Assembly: GCF_000025325.1 (NCBI RefSeq) | Contig: NC_013743.1 | Location: 1,674,001 to 1,738,000 of the forward strand | DNA: 64,000 nt | Direction of reading: 5' to 3' | DNA from: Haloterrigena turkmenica DSM 5511 | Lineage (GTDB): Archaea > Halobacteriota > Halobacteria > Halobacteriales > Natrialbaceae | Shown here: piece after piece, positions 8,014 through 15,699 of the stretch | Position numbering within the stretch: the first letter of the stretch is position 1 | Layout: the number at the start of each line of letters is the position of its first letter | The notes under the pieces: generated by a model | The model's input: only the letters and a program-made list of their open reading frames with translations | What the model was told of the DNA's origin: nothing | Database searches by the model: none | Position numbers and translations under genes: made by a program

Positions 8014-9783
8014 ATGAGCGATGCAGGTGACGCCGATGTGCCGGCGCCCCCCGACCCACCGGACGACGACCAGGGCACCGTCACCGTCCTCGGGACAGCC
8101 CATGTCTCGCAGTCGAGCGTCGACGAGGTCCACGAAACGATCGATCGCGAGCAACCGGACGTCGTCGCCGTCGAACTGGACGAAAACCGGTACCGCCAGA
8201 TGCAGGGCGGTGCGCCGGACGACATCGAGGCGGGCGACCTCCTCTCGGGGAACACCGTCTTCCAGTTTCTGGCCTACTGGATGCTTTCCTACGTCCAGTC
8301 GCGGCTCGGCGACCAGTTCGACATCGAACCCGGCGCGGACATGCGCGCCGCCATCGAGGCCGCCGAACGCAACGGGAGCGGCGTCGCGCTGGTCGACCGA
8401 GACATCCAGGTGACGATCCAGCGGTTCTGGCGCGGGCTCTCGATCACCGAGAAGCTGAAGATGGTCGGCGGGCTCGCGCTGGGGGTCACCGATCCCCGAA
8501 CCATCGGGCTCTCCTTCGGCGCCATCGGCGGCGCCCTCCTCGGGCTCCTCTTCGGCGCGTTCCTCGCCCCGCTGCTCGGACTGGGCGACACCCTGTTGCT
8601 CGGCATCACCGGCTCGACGACGCTGGCGGCCGCCGGCGCCGTCACCGCCGGTTCATTCGGCGGCGCCCTCGTCGGCCTCCTCTTTCTCCCCTCGCTCGAG
8701 TCGGTCGGGAGATCGAACGGCATCGCCGGCGGGTTCACGATACGGATCCTCGCCGGGATCGGACTCGGAATCGCTGCCTGCCTCGCGCTCGTCGCGGCGG
8801 AGGTCTCCGTCGGGCCGTTCTCCGCGGGGGCCTTCGAGAGCGTCGGTACCTACGCGGTCCGCGGGACGGTCGGTCTGTTGGCCGGCCTCGGCGTCGGCGT
8901 TCTCGTCGGCGCCGTCGTCGGGCTCTTCCTCGACGGCGTCAGCGGCGACGTCGACGAGATCGACGAAGTCGACATCGAGGAGATGACCGACGGCGACGTC
9001 GTCGCGGCGATGATGGAGGAGTTTCGTCAGTTCAGCCCGCGCGGCGCCAACGCCCTGATCGACGAACGCGACGCCTACATCGCCACCCACCTTCACCAAC
9101 TCCGCGAGCAGGGGTACGACGTGCTCGCCGTCGTCGGCGCCGGGCACAAGGCCGGCATCGAGCGCCACCTCGAGAACCCGTCGGAAATCCCCTCCCTCGA
9201 ATCGCTGTCGGGGACGACCTCGAGCAGCCGGTTCTCGCCGCTGAAGATCGTCGGCTACCTGCTGACGCTCGGCTTCGTCGCCTTCTTCTTCCTGCTGGTC
9301 ATGGCCGGCGTTCAGGACACCTTCCTGCTCCAGTTGTTCGGGGCGTGGTTCCTGATCAACGGGATCTTCGCGTTCACGCTCGCTCGTCTCGCCGGAGCGC
9401 GCTGGATCAGCGCGGGCGTCGGCGGAGCCGTCGCCTGGCTGACGAGCATCAATCCGCTGCTGGCTCCGGGCTGGTTCGCCGGCTACGTCGAACTCAAATA
9501 CCGGCCGGTCAACGTCCGGGACATCCAGACGCTAAACGAGATCATCGACGACACCGAGCGCCCGATCGAGGAGGCCTTCGCCGACATGTTCGAGGTGCCG
9601 CTGTTCCGGCTCATCATGATCGTCGCGCTGACCAACATCGGGAGCATGATCGCGAGCTTCCTGTTCGTGGTCGGCGTGTTGCCGTGGCTGGCGCCCGAAA
9701 TCGGCGGTATCAACGCCCTGTTCGATGAACTCTTCCGCGGGGCCGAGAACACGCTCGAGTTGCTCCGGGGGCTGTTGACATGA
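8014..9783 (+). CDS. TraB/PrgY-family membrane protein
   Basis: About 589 residues. The N-terminal soluble domain has VTVLGTAHVSQSSVDEV near residue 26 and VVAVELDENRY near residue 54; a later VVGAGHKAGIERHL near residue 375 supplies the second GxxH. These two GxxH motifs and the conserved Glu define the TraB/PrgY/GumN family, which shares a fold with proposed metalloproteases or erythromycin-esterase-like enzymes. Gly/Ala-rich helices interrupt the domain around residues 150-310, and a further helical block forms the C terminus. The archaeal members are uncharacterised. The stop overlaps the start of the next gene by 4 bp, indicating translational coupling to a site-2-type protease. Confidence 0.88.
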   Translation: MSDAGDADVPAPPDPPDDDQGTVTVLGTAHVSQSSVDEVHETIDREQPDVVAVELDENRYRQMQGGAPDDIEAGDLLSGNTVFQFLAYWMLSYVQSRLGDQFDIEPGADMRAAIEAAERNGSGVALVDRDIQVTIQRFWRGLSITEKLKMVGGLALGVTDPRTIGLSFGAIGGALLGLLFGAFLAPLLGLGDTLLLGITGSTTLAAAGAVTAGSFGGALVGLLFLPSLESVGRSNGIAGGFTIRILAGIGLGIAACLALVAAEVSVGPFSAGAFESVGTYAVRGTVGLLAGLGVGVLVGAVVGLFLDGVSGDVDEIDEVDIEEMTDGDVVAAMMEEFRQFSPRGANALIDERDAYIATHLHQLREQGYDVLAVVGAGHKAGIERHLENPSEIPSLESLSGTTSSSRFSPLKIVGYLLTLGFVAFFFLLVMAGVQDTFLLQLFGAWFLINGIFAFTLARLAGARWISAGVGGAVAWLTSINPLLAPGWFAGYVELKYRPVNVRDIQTLNEIIDDTERPIEEAFADMFEVPLFRLIMIVALTNIGSMIASFLFVVGVLPWLAPEIGGINALFDELFRGAENTLELLRGLLT

Positions 9784-10418
9784 GCACGCGAACGCGACAG
9801 CGGGCCGGGTCCGGCCCGGAACTGACCTTCAGCGACCGGGAGCTGATCGATCTCGCCGTGGCGTGGCTGACGCTGTCGGTCGCGTTCTCGCTGATATTCG
9901 TGCCGATCCACCGCGGCGGGAGCAGCGTCGGCTACTTCCTCGGAATGGTCGGATTGAGCCTCGTCACCGTCGGCGTCGCCTTCCTGTTACACGAGCTCGC
10001 ACACAAGGTCGTCGCGATCGAACACGGCCAGCTCGCCGAGTTCCGCGCGGACTACCAGATGCTGTTTCTGGCGCTCATGGGCGCGCTCGTCGGCTTCCTC
10101 TTTGCCGCCCCCGGCGCCGTCTACCACCGCGGTCGGATCACCCAGCGGGAGAACGCAATGATCGCTCTCGCCGGACCCGTCACCAACCACCTGCTCGCGG
10201 TCATGTTCCTGCCGCTGGTGCTCCTGCCGGCCCCGCTCGGGACCATCGGCCAGATGGGCGTCTGGATCAACCTCGTGCTGGCCGCGTTCAATATGATCCC
10301 CTTCGGTCCGCTGGACGGCAAATCGGTCTACGACTGGCACAAGGGCGTGTTCGCGCTCGTGTTCGTCCCGAGCGTCCTGCTCGCGGGGTACGTAGTCCTG
10401 TTCGTCAATCCGTTCTGA
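9780..10418 (+). CDS. Site-2 protease-like (M50) intramembrane metalloprotease
   Basis: A 212-residue polytopic protein. HELAH at residues 71-75 sits inside a hydrophobic helix and is the zinc-binding HExxH. A later AAFNMIPFGPLDGK around residues 167-180 is the second zinc-ligand motif (N..P..PLDG) of M50 proteases. It should cleave membrane-spanning substrates within the bilayer. It overlaps the upstream TraB-family gene by the ATGA tetranucleotide, so the two products are made together; that pairing suggests a shared membrane-quality-control or signalling role, which is inference. Confidence 0.87.
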   Translation: MSTRTRQRAGSGPELTFSDRELIDLAVAWLTLSVAFSLIFVPIHRGGSSVGYFLGMVGLSLVTVGVAFLLHELAHKVVAIEHGQLAEFRADYQMLFLALMGALVGFLFAAPGAVYHRGRITQRENAMIALAGPVTNHLLAVMFLPLVLLPAPLGTIGQMGVWINLVLAAFNMIPFGPLDGKSVYDWHKGVFALVFVPSVLLAGYVVLFVNPF

Positions 10419-10618
10419 CGGCGATCGGCGATCCGTTCGGCGCCGAATCGGTTTTTCCGCCCATGGACGGTCTCGAGTCGGACAGCCCCCAGCGTCGACC
10501 GTGACGACGATCGACGGCGAACGACAGTGCCCGCGGCGACGGTTGCTGTGGAGACGCGGACTCGCGGTCGCTCGCCCGGACCGGTGACCTTTTGCTCGCC
10601 CCGGGAGGTCGTTCAGAC

Positions 10619-11611
10619 ATGACCGATTCAGCGGACGACGGGAGCGAGGAACGACTCACCTACGCGGAGACGGGCGTCGACATCGAAGCCAGCGAGGACG
10701 CGACCGCGGCCTTGCTCGAGGCCTTCGGCAGCGACCTGCGGACCGAGTACGCCGGCCTAATCGACATCGGCGACCGCTATCTGGCGCTGGCGACCGATGG
10801 CGTCGGCACCAAACTGCTGGTGGCGGAAGCCATCGAGGACTTCTCGACGATCGGCATCGACTGCATCGCGATGAACGTCAACGACCTCGTGGCCGCGGGC
10901 GTCGAGCCCGTGGCCTTCGTCGACTACCTCGCGATCGACGAACCCGACGAGGAGCTCACGAATCAGATCGGCGAGGGGCTCGCCGTGGGCTTAGAGGAGG
11001 CCGATCTGACGATGCTCGGCGGCGAGACGGCGGTCATGCCCGAGGTCGTCAAGGGATTCGATCTCGCGGGGACCTGCGCCGGCCTCGCCGGGAAAGACGA
11101 GATCTTCGAAGGCGAGGCGCAGGTCGGCGACGTCCTCGTCGGCTTCGCCTCGAACGGGATCCACTCGAACGGGCTCACCCTCGCCCGCGAGGCCGCGACG
11201 CGGGAGCACGACTACGCCGATCCGTTCCCGCCGAACCCCGAGCGGACGATCGGCGAGGAACTGCTCCGGCCGACCCGAATCTACACGGACTTGCTCGAGC
11301 CGATGCGCGACCACGGCGTGCGCGCGGCGGCCCACGTCACGGGTGGCGGCTGGACCAACCTGCACCGAATGGGCGAGTTCGAGTACGTCGTCGACGACCC
11401 GTTCCCCGCCCAGGCGGTTTTCGAGTTCGTCCAGGAGGAAGGGAACGTGACTGACGAGGAGATGCACCGGACGTTCAACATGGGAACCGGGTTCGTCGTC
11501 GCACTGCCCGAGGATCGCGCCGAGGACCTCGCGGCCGCCACCGACGGACGGATCATCGGCCGCGTCGAGGAGGGCGATTCGGTCGAGATCCGCGGGCTCT
11601 CGCTGTCCTGA
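10619..11611 (+). CDS. purM: Phosphoribosylformylglycinamidine cyclo-ligase (AIR synthetase)
   Basis: A 330-residue enzyme of de novo purine synthesis that closes the imidazole ring of FGAM to give AIR using ATP. The sequence shows the PurM landmarks: LALATDGVGTKLLVAEA around residue 55, IAMNVNDLVAAGVEPVAFVDY, DLTMLGGETAVMPEVV around residue 130, GFASNGIHSNGLTLAREA around residue 175, and AAAHVTGGGWTNLHRM around residue 237. Length is normal for the family. The ATG at 10619 follows a CTTTTGC box by about 30 nt. The gene is monocistronic here. Confidence 0.95.
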   Translation: MTDSADDGSEERLTYAETGVDIEASEDATAALLEAFGSDLRTEYAGLIDIGDRYLALATDGVGTKLLVAEAIEDFSTIGIDCIAMNVNDLVAAGVEPVAFVDYLAIDEPDEELTNQIGEGLAVGLEEADLTMLGGETAVMPEVVKGFDLAGTCAGLAGKDEIFEGEAQVGDVLVGFASNGIHSNGLTLAREAATREHDYADPFPPNPERTIGEELLRPTRIYTDLLEPMRDHGVRAAAHVTGGGWTNLHRMGEFEYVVDDPFPAQAVFEFVQEEGNVTDEEMHRTFNMGTGFVVALPEDRAEDLAAATDGRIIGRVEEGDSVEIRGLSLS

Positions 11612-11670
11612 TCGAGACCCACCGCTCGGACTCGAGCGGTCGAGACGAAGAAGCGATCGTCGCGGCGCGA

Positions 11671-12144
11671 TCAGAGCGTCGTGACCGGCGCGCTGGCGTT
11701 GCGGGCGACCGACTCGGGGACCGATCGGAAGACCGGCCGGAACGCCGTCGGCGGGTGGTCCGCGATGACGATGTGGTCGACCCCGTGCTCCGCCGCGTAG
11801 TCGGTGATCTCCCTCGCCGCGCCGCCCGAGCGGACGACCGGTTCGATCTCTCGGTCGTGGCGCTCGGCGAGTTCGTGCGCGCGGGAGAGGACCTGCTCGG
11901 CCCGTCGGCACTGGGCTCGCGTAAAACGATCCGGCGTCGGGAGCAGTTCCGCGCTCCGTTCGGCAGTCAGTTCGGGGATCACGTACTCGCAGGGATCCCG
12001 GCCGCCGAACCGGGCGAGCGGACCCGCCGCGTCGGTGACGTGGAGCACGGAAATTCTCGCCACGGGATACTCTCCGAACGCGTACTCGAGCGCCGCGTCC
12101 GACGCGTCTGTCCTGCCCATCGCCACCAGTACGTGCCGCCCCAT
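11671..12144 (-). CDS. Universal stress protein (UspA-like), degenerate nucleotide motif
   Basis: A 157-residue Usp-domain protein starting MGRHVLVAMGRTDASDAALEYA, the usual first strand and helix. The C-terminal part reads HGVDHIVIADHPPTAFRPVF then SVPESVARNASAPVTTL. Classical ATP-binding Usps have a GxxGxxxxxxxxxG(S/T)V motif there; here the glycines are replaced (DHPPTAFRPVFRSV). ATP binding may therefore be lost. The start was taken at 12144 because the family begins with this strand; the frame upstream is not Usp-like. The gene is divergent from the small gene at 12413. Confidence 0.85.
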   Translation of the reverse strand: MGRHVLVAMGRTDASDAALEYAFGEYPVARISVLHVTDAAGPLARFGGRDPCEYVIPELTAERSAELLPTPDRFTRAQCRRAEQVLSRAHELAERHDREIEPVVRSGGAAREITDYAAEHGVDHIVIADHPPTAFRPVFRSVPESVARNASAPVTTL

Positions 12145-12363
12145 ACGCTCGGCTTCGAGCACCGGTGAGTTATTTGTTCCCGACAACAGATGGCGTCTTG
12201 AAGGCGGACGGACGAGAGCCCGGCTCGAGCGGACAGCGGACGCGTCGACGTGATGTGCGGCGATATCGCCCTGAACGACGTCGAACGCCGCGCGCACGGG
12301 CACGGCGTCGACCAGTGTGAGGGAGTGGTCCGAGCTCGCACGTACCAGTCGGTTCCCAGAGAG

Positions 12364-12377
12364 TTAGGCCGACCAAA
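12364..12377. promoter_or_regulatory. Degenerate copy of a TTWGG-N3-ACCWAA operator
   Basis: The 14 bases read TTAGGCCGACCAAA and match the perfect palindrome at 12390-12403 in both half-sites and spacing. It lies just upstream of the T-rich promoter of the gene at 12413. A pair of half-conserved sites around one promoter suggests binding of a dimeric regulator, probably a DtxR/SirR-type metal sensor judging by the motif type (inference). Confidence 0.4.
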
Positions 12378-12380
12378 ACC

Positions 12381-12389
12381 TTTTTAGAT
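12381..12389 (+). promoter_or_regulatory. Probable TATA box for the gene at 12413
   Basis: TTTTTAGAT is centred about 28 nt before the ATG at 12413, the usual spacing of a leaderless haloarchaeal promoter. It is bracketed by the two operator-like sites at 12364-12377 and 12390-12403. Confidence 0.5.
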
Positions 12390-12403
12390 TTAGGTATACC
12401 TAA
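12390..12403. promoter_or_regulatory. Perfect 14-bp palindromic operator
   Basis: TTAGGTATACCTAA is its own reverse complement. It sits between the TATA-like box and the start codon at 12413, so a bound protein would block initiation. The form TTAGG-N4-CCTAA resembles the operators of iron- or manganese-responsive DtxR/SirR/Idr repressors. A related site lies upstream of dpsA at 13982-13995. The regulator itself is not encoded in this window. Confidence 0.55.
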
Positions 12404-12412
12404 CTCCACGTG

Positions 12413-12580
12413 ATGGACGTACCCGCCCGCAGGCAGGATTCCGACGCCGACGAAGAACCCGAGGAGCAGGCAGCGGTCGTTACCAGCCACGAGACGCGCC
12501 CCGGCAAGACCGTCTTCACCGAGCGCGACAACAACGACGGCTGGATCGCGACCGACCTCACCGTCGACCTCGAGCGCTGA
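12413..12580 (+). CDS. Small acidic haloarchaeal protein under operator control
   Basis: A 55-residue acidic protein starting MDVPARRQDSDADEEPEEQA and ending IATDLTVDLER, with a short conserved-looking ETRPGKTVFTERDNNDGWIA core. It resembles small proteins of unknown function common in haloarchaea. There are no cysteines or membrane segments. Its support comes from the clear leaderless promoter (T-rich box 28 nt upstream), the perfect palindrome between box and ATG, and the acidic composition. The operator suggests metal-dependent expression, possibly with dpsA nearby; the role is unknown. Confidence 0.65.
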   Translation: MDVPARRQDSDADEEPEEQAAVVTSHETRPGKTVFTERDNNDGWIATDLTVDLER

Positions 12581-13337
12581 CCGTCGGGACGGGTCCGACA
12601 CGACCTCCACGGCTCGACCGCACCGCTCGGCCGTCGCTGACCCGACGGACCGAACCGCCACGCCGACTGACCTCGGCAATGGATCCTCCCTCTTCGGTTT
12701 TGACGCCAGATAGCGTCTGCGAGGCGTCATCTTCAGTCCCCCGTTTCGGTTGGATTCGAGACCGAATCGGCTAGAGAGAGCCGAATGCATCGGTTCGTTC
12801 TTCGTACCGTTCGCGGTCCCGGCTTCGGTCACCGACTGAAAGCGGCTCGAACGATGCAGCGTTCTGCTACTTTCGCTGACACTGGGGATCTCCACACCCA
12901 CCCCATCCGATTTCTGCTCACGGGCGCGCAGCGCCCTCTGCTCACGGCCTCCGGCCGTTCGCACGGTATGCGAGACCGCCGGTCTCGCACTATTCGCATG
13001 GTCCGCGGAACCGTTGGTTCCGCGCTACGCTCGTTTCACTCACTCGTTCCTCCGCACCATCGTCGGCCGACCTCGCAGTCGCTCACGGCTCCCTGTGGTC
13101 ACCGTTCGCTTTCCGAGCTGCGAGCAGCGCGAGCATCTCGCGTCGCTCGGCCGACCGACAGCGCGCGCCGACCGTATGCCGGTTCAGCGGTTCGAAATAA
13201 TACGTTGCGGAACGGACTCCGGGTATCGGTGTCACCCCTCGAGTGCAGAGGCTACTCGCTGACGTCTCGAGACGTCGTCGAAAAAACGCGGAGTCGATCG
13301 GCGACGCGGTTCGGTGACTGGCGATTCCGTCGCCCGA
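12581..13337. other. Non-coding region with hairpin array
   Basis: About 750 bp between a small acidic gene and dpsA. No frame has haloarchaeal composition; the longest ones encode Arg/Ser-rich products. The central part carries the triloop hairpin array described separately (12922-13024). The right-hand part (about 13025-13190) is a GC-rich stretch with words such as TTTCACTCACTCG, again typical of decayed palindromic intergenic sequence. Confidence 0.6.
12922..13024. repeat. Array of four perfect triloop hairpins
   Basis: Four inverted repeats follow one another: 12922-12936 (6-bp stem), 12944-12958 (6 bp), 12969-12989 (9 bp) and 13004-13024 (9 bp). Each has a three-base loop (GCA, TCC, GCC, GTT), perfect arms and a different stem sequence. 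Linkers share words such as TGCTCAC, TTCGCA and ATGGTCC. The stem of the third (arm TGCGAGACC) recurs at 27231-27249. Confidence 0.75.
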
Positions 13338-13883
13338 TTACTTCGTGGCCTCCTCGAGGACGAGCGTGTCGTCCTCGAGGTAGTGTTCGAAGTGGTGGCC
13401 GTCTTCCTCGAGGTGGACGAGGATCTCGCGCAGCATCTCGCCGGTGGCGGGGTCGCCGAGGTTCTCGGCGAGTTCGATGCTGCCGCGCATCGACTCGATG
13501 ATGTCACCGTACATCTCGAGGTCGTTCTCGAACATCGTGCGGACGTCGTAGACGTCCTCGCCCTCGAACTCGACGGTGGCGCGCTCCTCGAGGTTCGACG
13601 GGCCGGAGACGGGAACGCCGCCCAGCGCCTGGGCGCGCTCGGCGATGTGGTCGGCACCCTCTTCGACGTGCTCGTAGGCCTCTTCTAAGAACTCGTGGAG
13701 CGGCAGGAACTCGGCGCCCTCGACGACCCAGTGGTGCTTCTTGAGCTGGTGGTAGAGGACGTACGAGTTCGCGAGCTCCGTGTTCAGCGCGTCGACGATC
13801 TGTTCGGACTTCTCCTGATCGAGTCGGAGTTCGTTCCCCTCGACGCTGTCTGCCGACTGGCGGACGGTCTCTTGAGTGCTCAT
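13338..13883 (-). CDS. dpsA: DNA-protecting ferritin-like protein DpsA
   Basis: A 181-residue four-helix ferritin-like protein. The N-terminal helix reads NTELANSYVLYHQLKKHHWV around residues 35-54, with the His of HHWVVEG and the downstream HEFLEEAYEHVEEGADHIAERAQALGG block that form the inter-subunit ferroxidase site of Dps. DpsA oxidises and stores Fe(II) in a dodecamer and protects DNA from peroxide. The ATG at 13883 is supported by a CTTTAA box about 30 nt upstream (leaderless). A DtxR-like operator copy lies about 100 bp upstream (13982-13995), consistent with iron control. Confidence 0.93.
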   Translation of the reverse strand: MSTQETVRQSADSVEGNELRLDQEKSEQIVDALNTELANSYVLYHQLKKHHWVVEGAEFLPLHEFLEEAYEHVEEGADHIAERAQALGGVPVSGPSNLEERATVEFEGEDVYDVRTMFENDLEMYGDIIESMRGSIELAENLGDPATGEMLREILVHLEEDGHHFEHYLEDDTLVLEEATK

Positions 13884-13909
13884 TGTATCCGAATAGACGC
13901 GCGCGTTCC

Positions 13910-13918
13910 CCTTAAAGA
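13910..13918 (-). promoter_or_regulatory. TATA box of dpsA
   Basis: On the minus strand the sequence reads CTTTAAGG, ending about 28 nt before the dpsA start at 13883. This spacing predicts a leaderless mRNA. Confidence 0.55.
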
Positions 13919-13981
13919 TTTCCCATGCAAGAACATTTTTTCCGTAATCGAAAAGCACACTTCATCATATGCGCCATAGAT

Positions 13982-13995
13982 TTTGGTCTACCTAA
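13982..13995. promoter_or_regulatory. DtxR-like operator copy between dpsA and the aldehyde dehydrogenase
   Basis: TTTGGTCTACCTAA fits the same TTWGG-N3-ACCWAA pattern as the two sites near 12364 and 12390. It lies about 100 bp before the dpsA start and 85 bp before the divergent aldehyde dehydrogenase start. Confidence 0.45.
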
Positions 13996-14066
13996 CAACC
14001 ACGCGTTACCGACCGAGGGCATCAACACCTACGTTATTTTTTCAACCATGAGTAAACTCTTTCAGT

Positions 14067-15557
14067 ATGGCCCTCCAAGAGATAGGTATGGCAACGAGAG
14101 CCGCACAGCGGAGAGAGCGACTGTACATCGACGGTGAGTGGCTCGAGACCGAAAACGCGATCCCGGTCTCGGATCTCGCCGACGGAGGCACCTTCGCACA
14201 GGTGACCGCTGCGGATCCGGCTGCGGCCCACGCCGCCCTCGAGGCAGCCCACGAGATCAAGCCGCGCATGCGCGAGACGACGGTCGTCGAGCGCGCGACG
14301 TGGTGTGAAACGATCGCCGAGGGGCTGCGCGAGCGTGAGGAGGAACTCGCGGAGGTCATCGTCCGCGAGGCCGGGAAACCGATCTCCTCGGCCCGCGGCG
14401 AGGTCGGGCAGGCCGCCGAGCGATTCGACCGCGCGGCCGAGGAGGCTCGCAACGTCGTCAGCCAGGGCGAGTACCGGGAGGGCTCGACGGCCGGCCACGA
14501 GGGCTGGCAGGCGATCGTCAAACACGAGCCGATCGGCGCGGTGCTGTGTATCACGCCGTACAACTATCCGTTGGCGACCACGGCATTACAGGTAGCCCCT
14601 GCACTCGCCGCCGGTAACAGCGTCCTGCTCAAACCGGCCAGCAAGACGCCCATCTCGGCGGCGATCCTCGCCGACGTCATCAGCGAGGTCGACGGCATCC
14701 CCGACGGCGCGTTCAACTTCGTCCCGGGTGAGGCCAGCGAGATCGGCGACGTCCTGTCGGGCGACGACCGCGTCAACGCCATCGCGATGACCGGGTCTTC
14801 GGGCGCCGGCAAACACGTCGCCCGCGAGAGCGGCATGGTCAACCTGCACATGGAACTGGGCGGCAACGCCCCGGCGATCGTCTTCGAGGACGCCGACCTC
14901 GCCGACGTCGCGGGCAACTGCGCCAAGGGCTCGTTCAAGTACGCCGGCCAGCGCTGTTCGGCCGTCTCCCGGGTGCTCGCCCACGAGTCGGTCCACGACG
15001 AGCTCGTCGACCTGATCGATGGCCAGATGGACGCCTGGACCGCCGGTGACCTCTTCGAGGAGGACACCGCCTTCGGCCCGCTGATCAGCGTCGATCAGGC
15101 CGACTGGGTCGAAACGCTCGTCGAGGACGCTGTCGAGAAGGGCGCCGACCTCGTCCGCGGCGGGAGTCGCCACGCCCCCGAGGGCGTCCCGGATGAACTC
15201 GGCGACCAGTTCTTCGAGCCGACGCTGCTGGCGAACGTCCCCCACGACGCCCGCATCGTCGACGAGGAGCAGTTCGGCCCCATCGCCGTCGTCACGACCT
15301 TCAGCGACGAGGAAGAGGCGATCGAGATCGCCAACGGCTCCGATCTGGCCCTCGACGCGGCCGTCTTCACGAACGACCACAAGCGCGCGATGAACGTCGC
15401 GAACCGCGTCGACGCCGGCGCGGTCCGGATCAACGGCGCGCCGAGCCACGGGCTGGGCGACATCCCCTTCGGCGGCAACAAGGACTCCGGTATCGGCCGC
15501 GAGGGCCTCGACGCCTCGATCCACGAGATGATGCGCGAGAAGAGCATCATTCTGTAA
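14067..15557 (+). CDS. Aldehyde dehydrogenase, GapN-like
   Basis: About 496 residues of the NAD(P)-dependent aldehyde dehydrogenase superfamily. Visible landmarks are ITPYNYPLATTALQVAPALAAGN around residue 160, LKPASKTP, the Rossmann glycine MTGSSGAGKHVA, the general-base Glu in LHMELGGNAP around residue 270, the catalytic Cys in KYAGQRCSAVSRVL around residue 300, and EEQFGPIAVV around residue 400. The AGQRCSAVSRVL and INGAPSHGLGDIPFGG forms recall non-phosphorylating glyceraldehyde-3-phosphate dehydrogenase, but semialdehyde substrates are also possible. A TTATTTTT box lies about 29 nt before the ATG at 14067, supporting this start over 14088. Confidence 0.88.
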   Translation: MALQEIGMATRAAQRRERLYIDGEWLETENAIPVSDLADGGTFAQVTAADPAAAHAALEAAHEIKPRMRETTVVERATWCETIAEGLREREEELAEVIVREAGKPISSARGEVGQAAERFDRAAEEARNVVSQGEYREGSTAGHEGWQAIVKHEPIGAVLCITPYNYPLATTALQVAPALAAGNSVLLKPASKTPISAAILADVISEVDGIPDGAFNFVPGEASEIGDVLSGDDRVNAIAMTGSSGAGKHVARESGMVNLHMELGGNAPAIVFEDADLADVAGNCAKGSFKYAGQRCSAVSRVLAHESVHDELVDLIDGQMDAWTAGDLFEEDTAFGPLISVDQADWVETLVEDAVEKGADLVRGGSRHAPEGVPDELGDQFFEPTLLANVPHDARIVDEEQFGPIAVVTTFSDEEEAIEIANGSDLALDAAVFTNDHKRAMNVANRVDAGAVRINGAPSHGLGDIPFGGNKDSGIGREGLDASIHEMMREKSIIL

Positions 15558-15573
15558 GGCGACACCGATCTCT

Positions 15574-15672
15574 CTACGCTTTCTCTCGTTTCGACCGGCC
15601 GCTCGAGAGCGATAGCGCCGGCGCCGCTGCCAGCGTCGCGCCGCCGACGATCCGCCAGCGCTCGGTATCCAT
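15574..15672 (-). CDS. Possible 32-residue membrane-anchored small protein
   Basis: The minus-strand frame encodes MDTERWRIVGGATLAAAPAL followed by a short basic tail (SLSSGRSKREKA). It has one weakly hydrophobic, Gly/Ala-rich stretch. It is divergent from the PfkB-family kinase, and the ATG at 15672 lies only 28 bp from that gene's start. Composition fits a small haloarchaeal membrane protein, but there is no independent support, so confidence is low. Confidence 0.3.
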   Translation of the reverse strand: MDTERWRIVGGATLAAAPALSLSSGRSKREKA

Positions 15673-15699
15673 AAACCGCCGGCCGACGGATACGCAGAC

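Noticed and set aside
12922-13024. CRISPR-like or tRNA-like structures in the hairpin array
   Set aside because: Stems differ in sequence, spacing is irregular, no cloverleaf can be drawn.
12785-13501. 238-residue plus-strand frame
   Set aside because: Arg/Ser-rich, covers the hairpin array and the 3' end of dpsA on the other strand.
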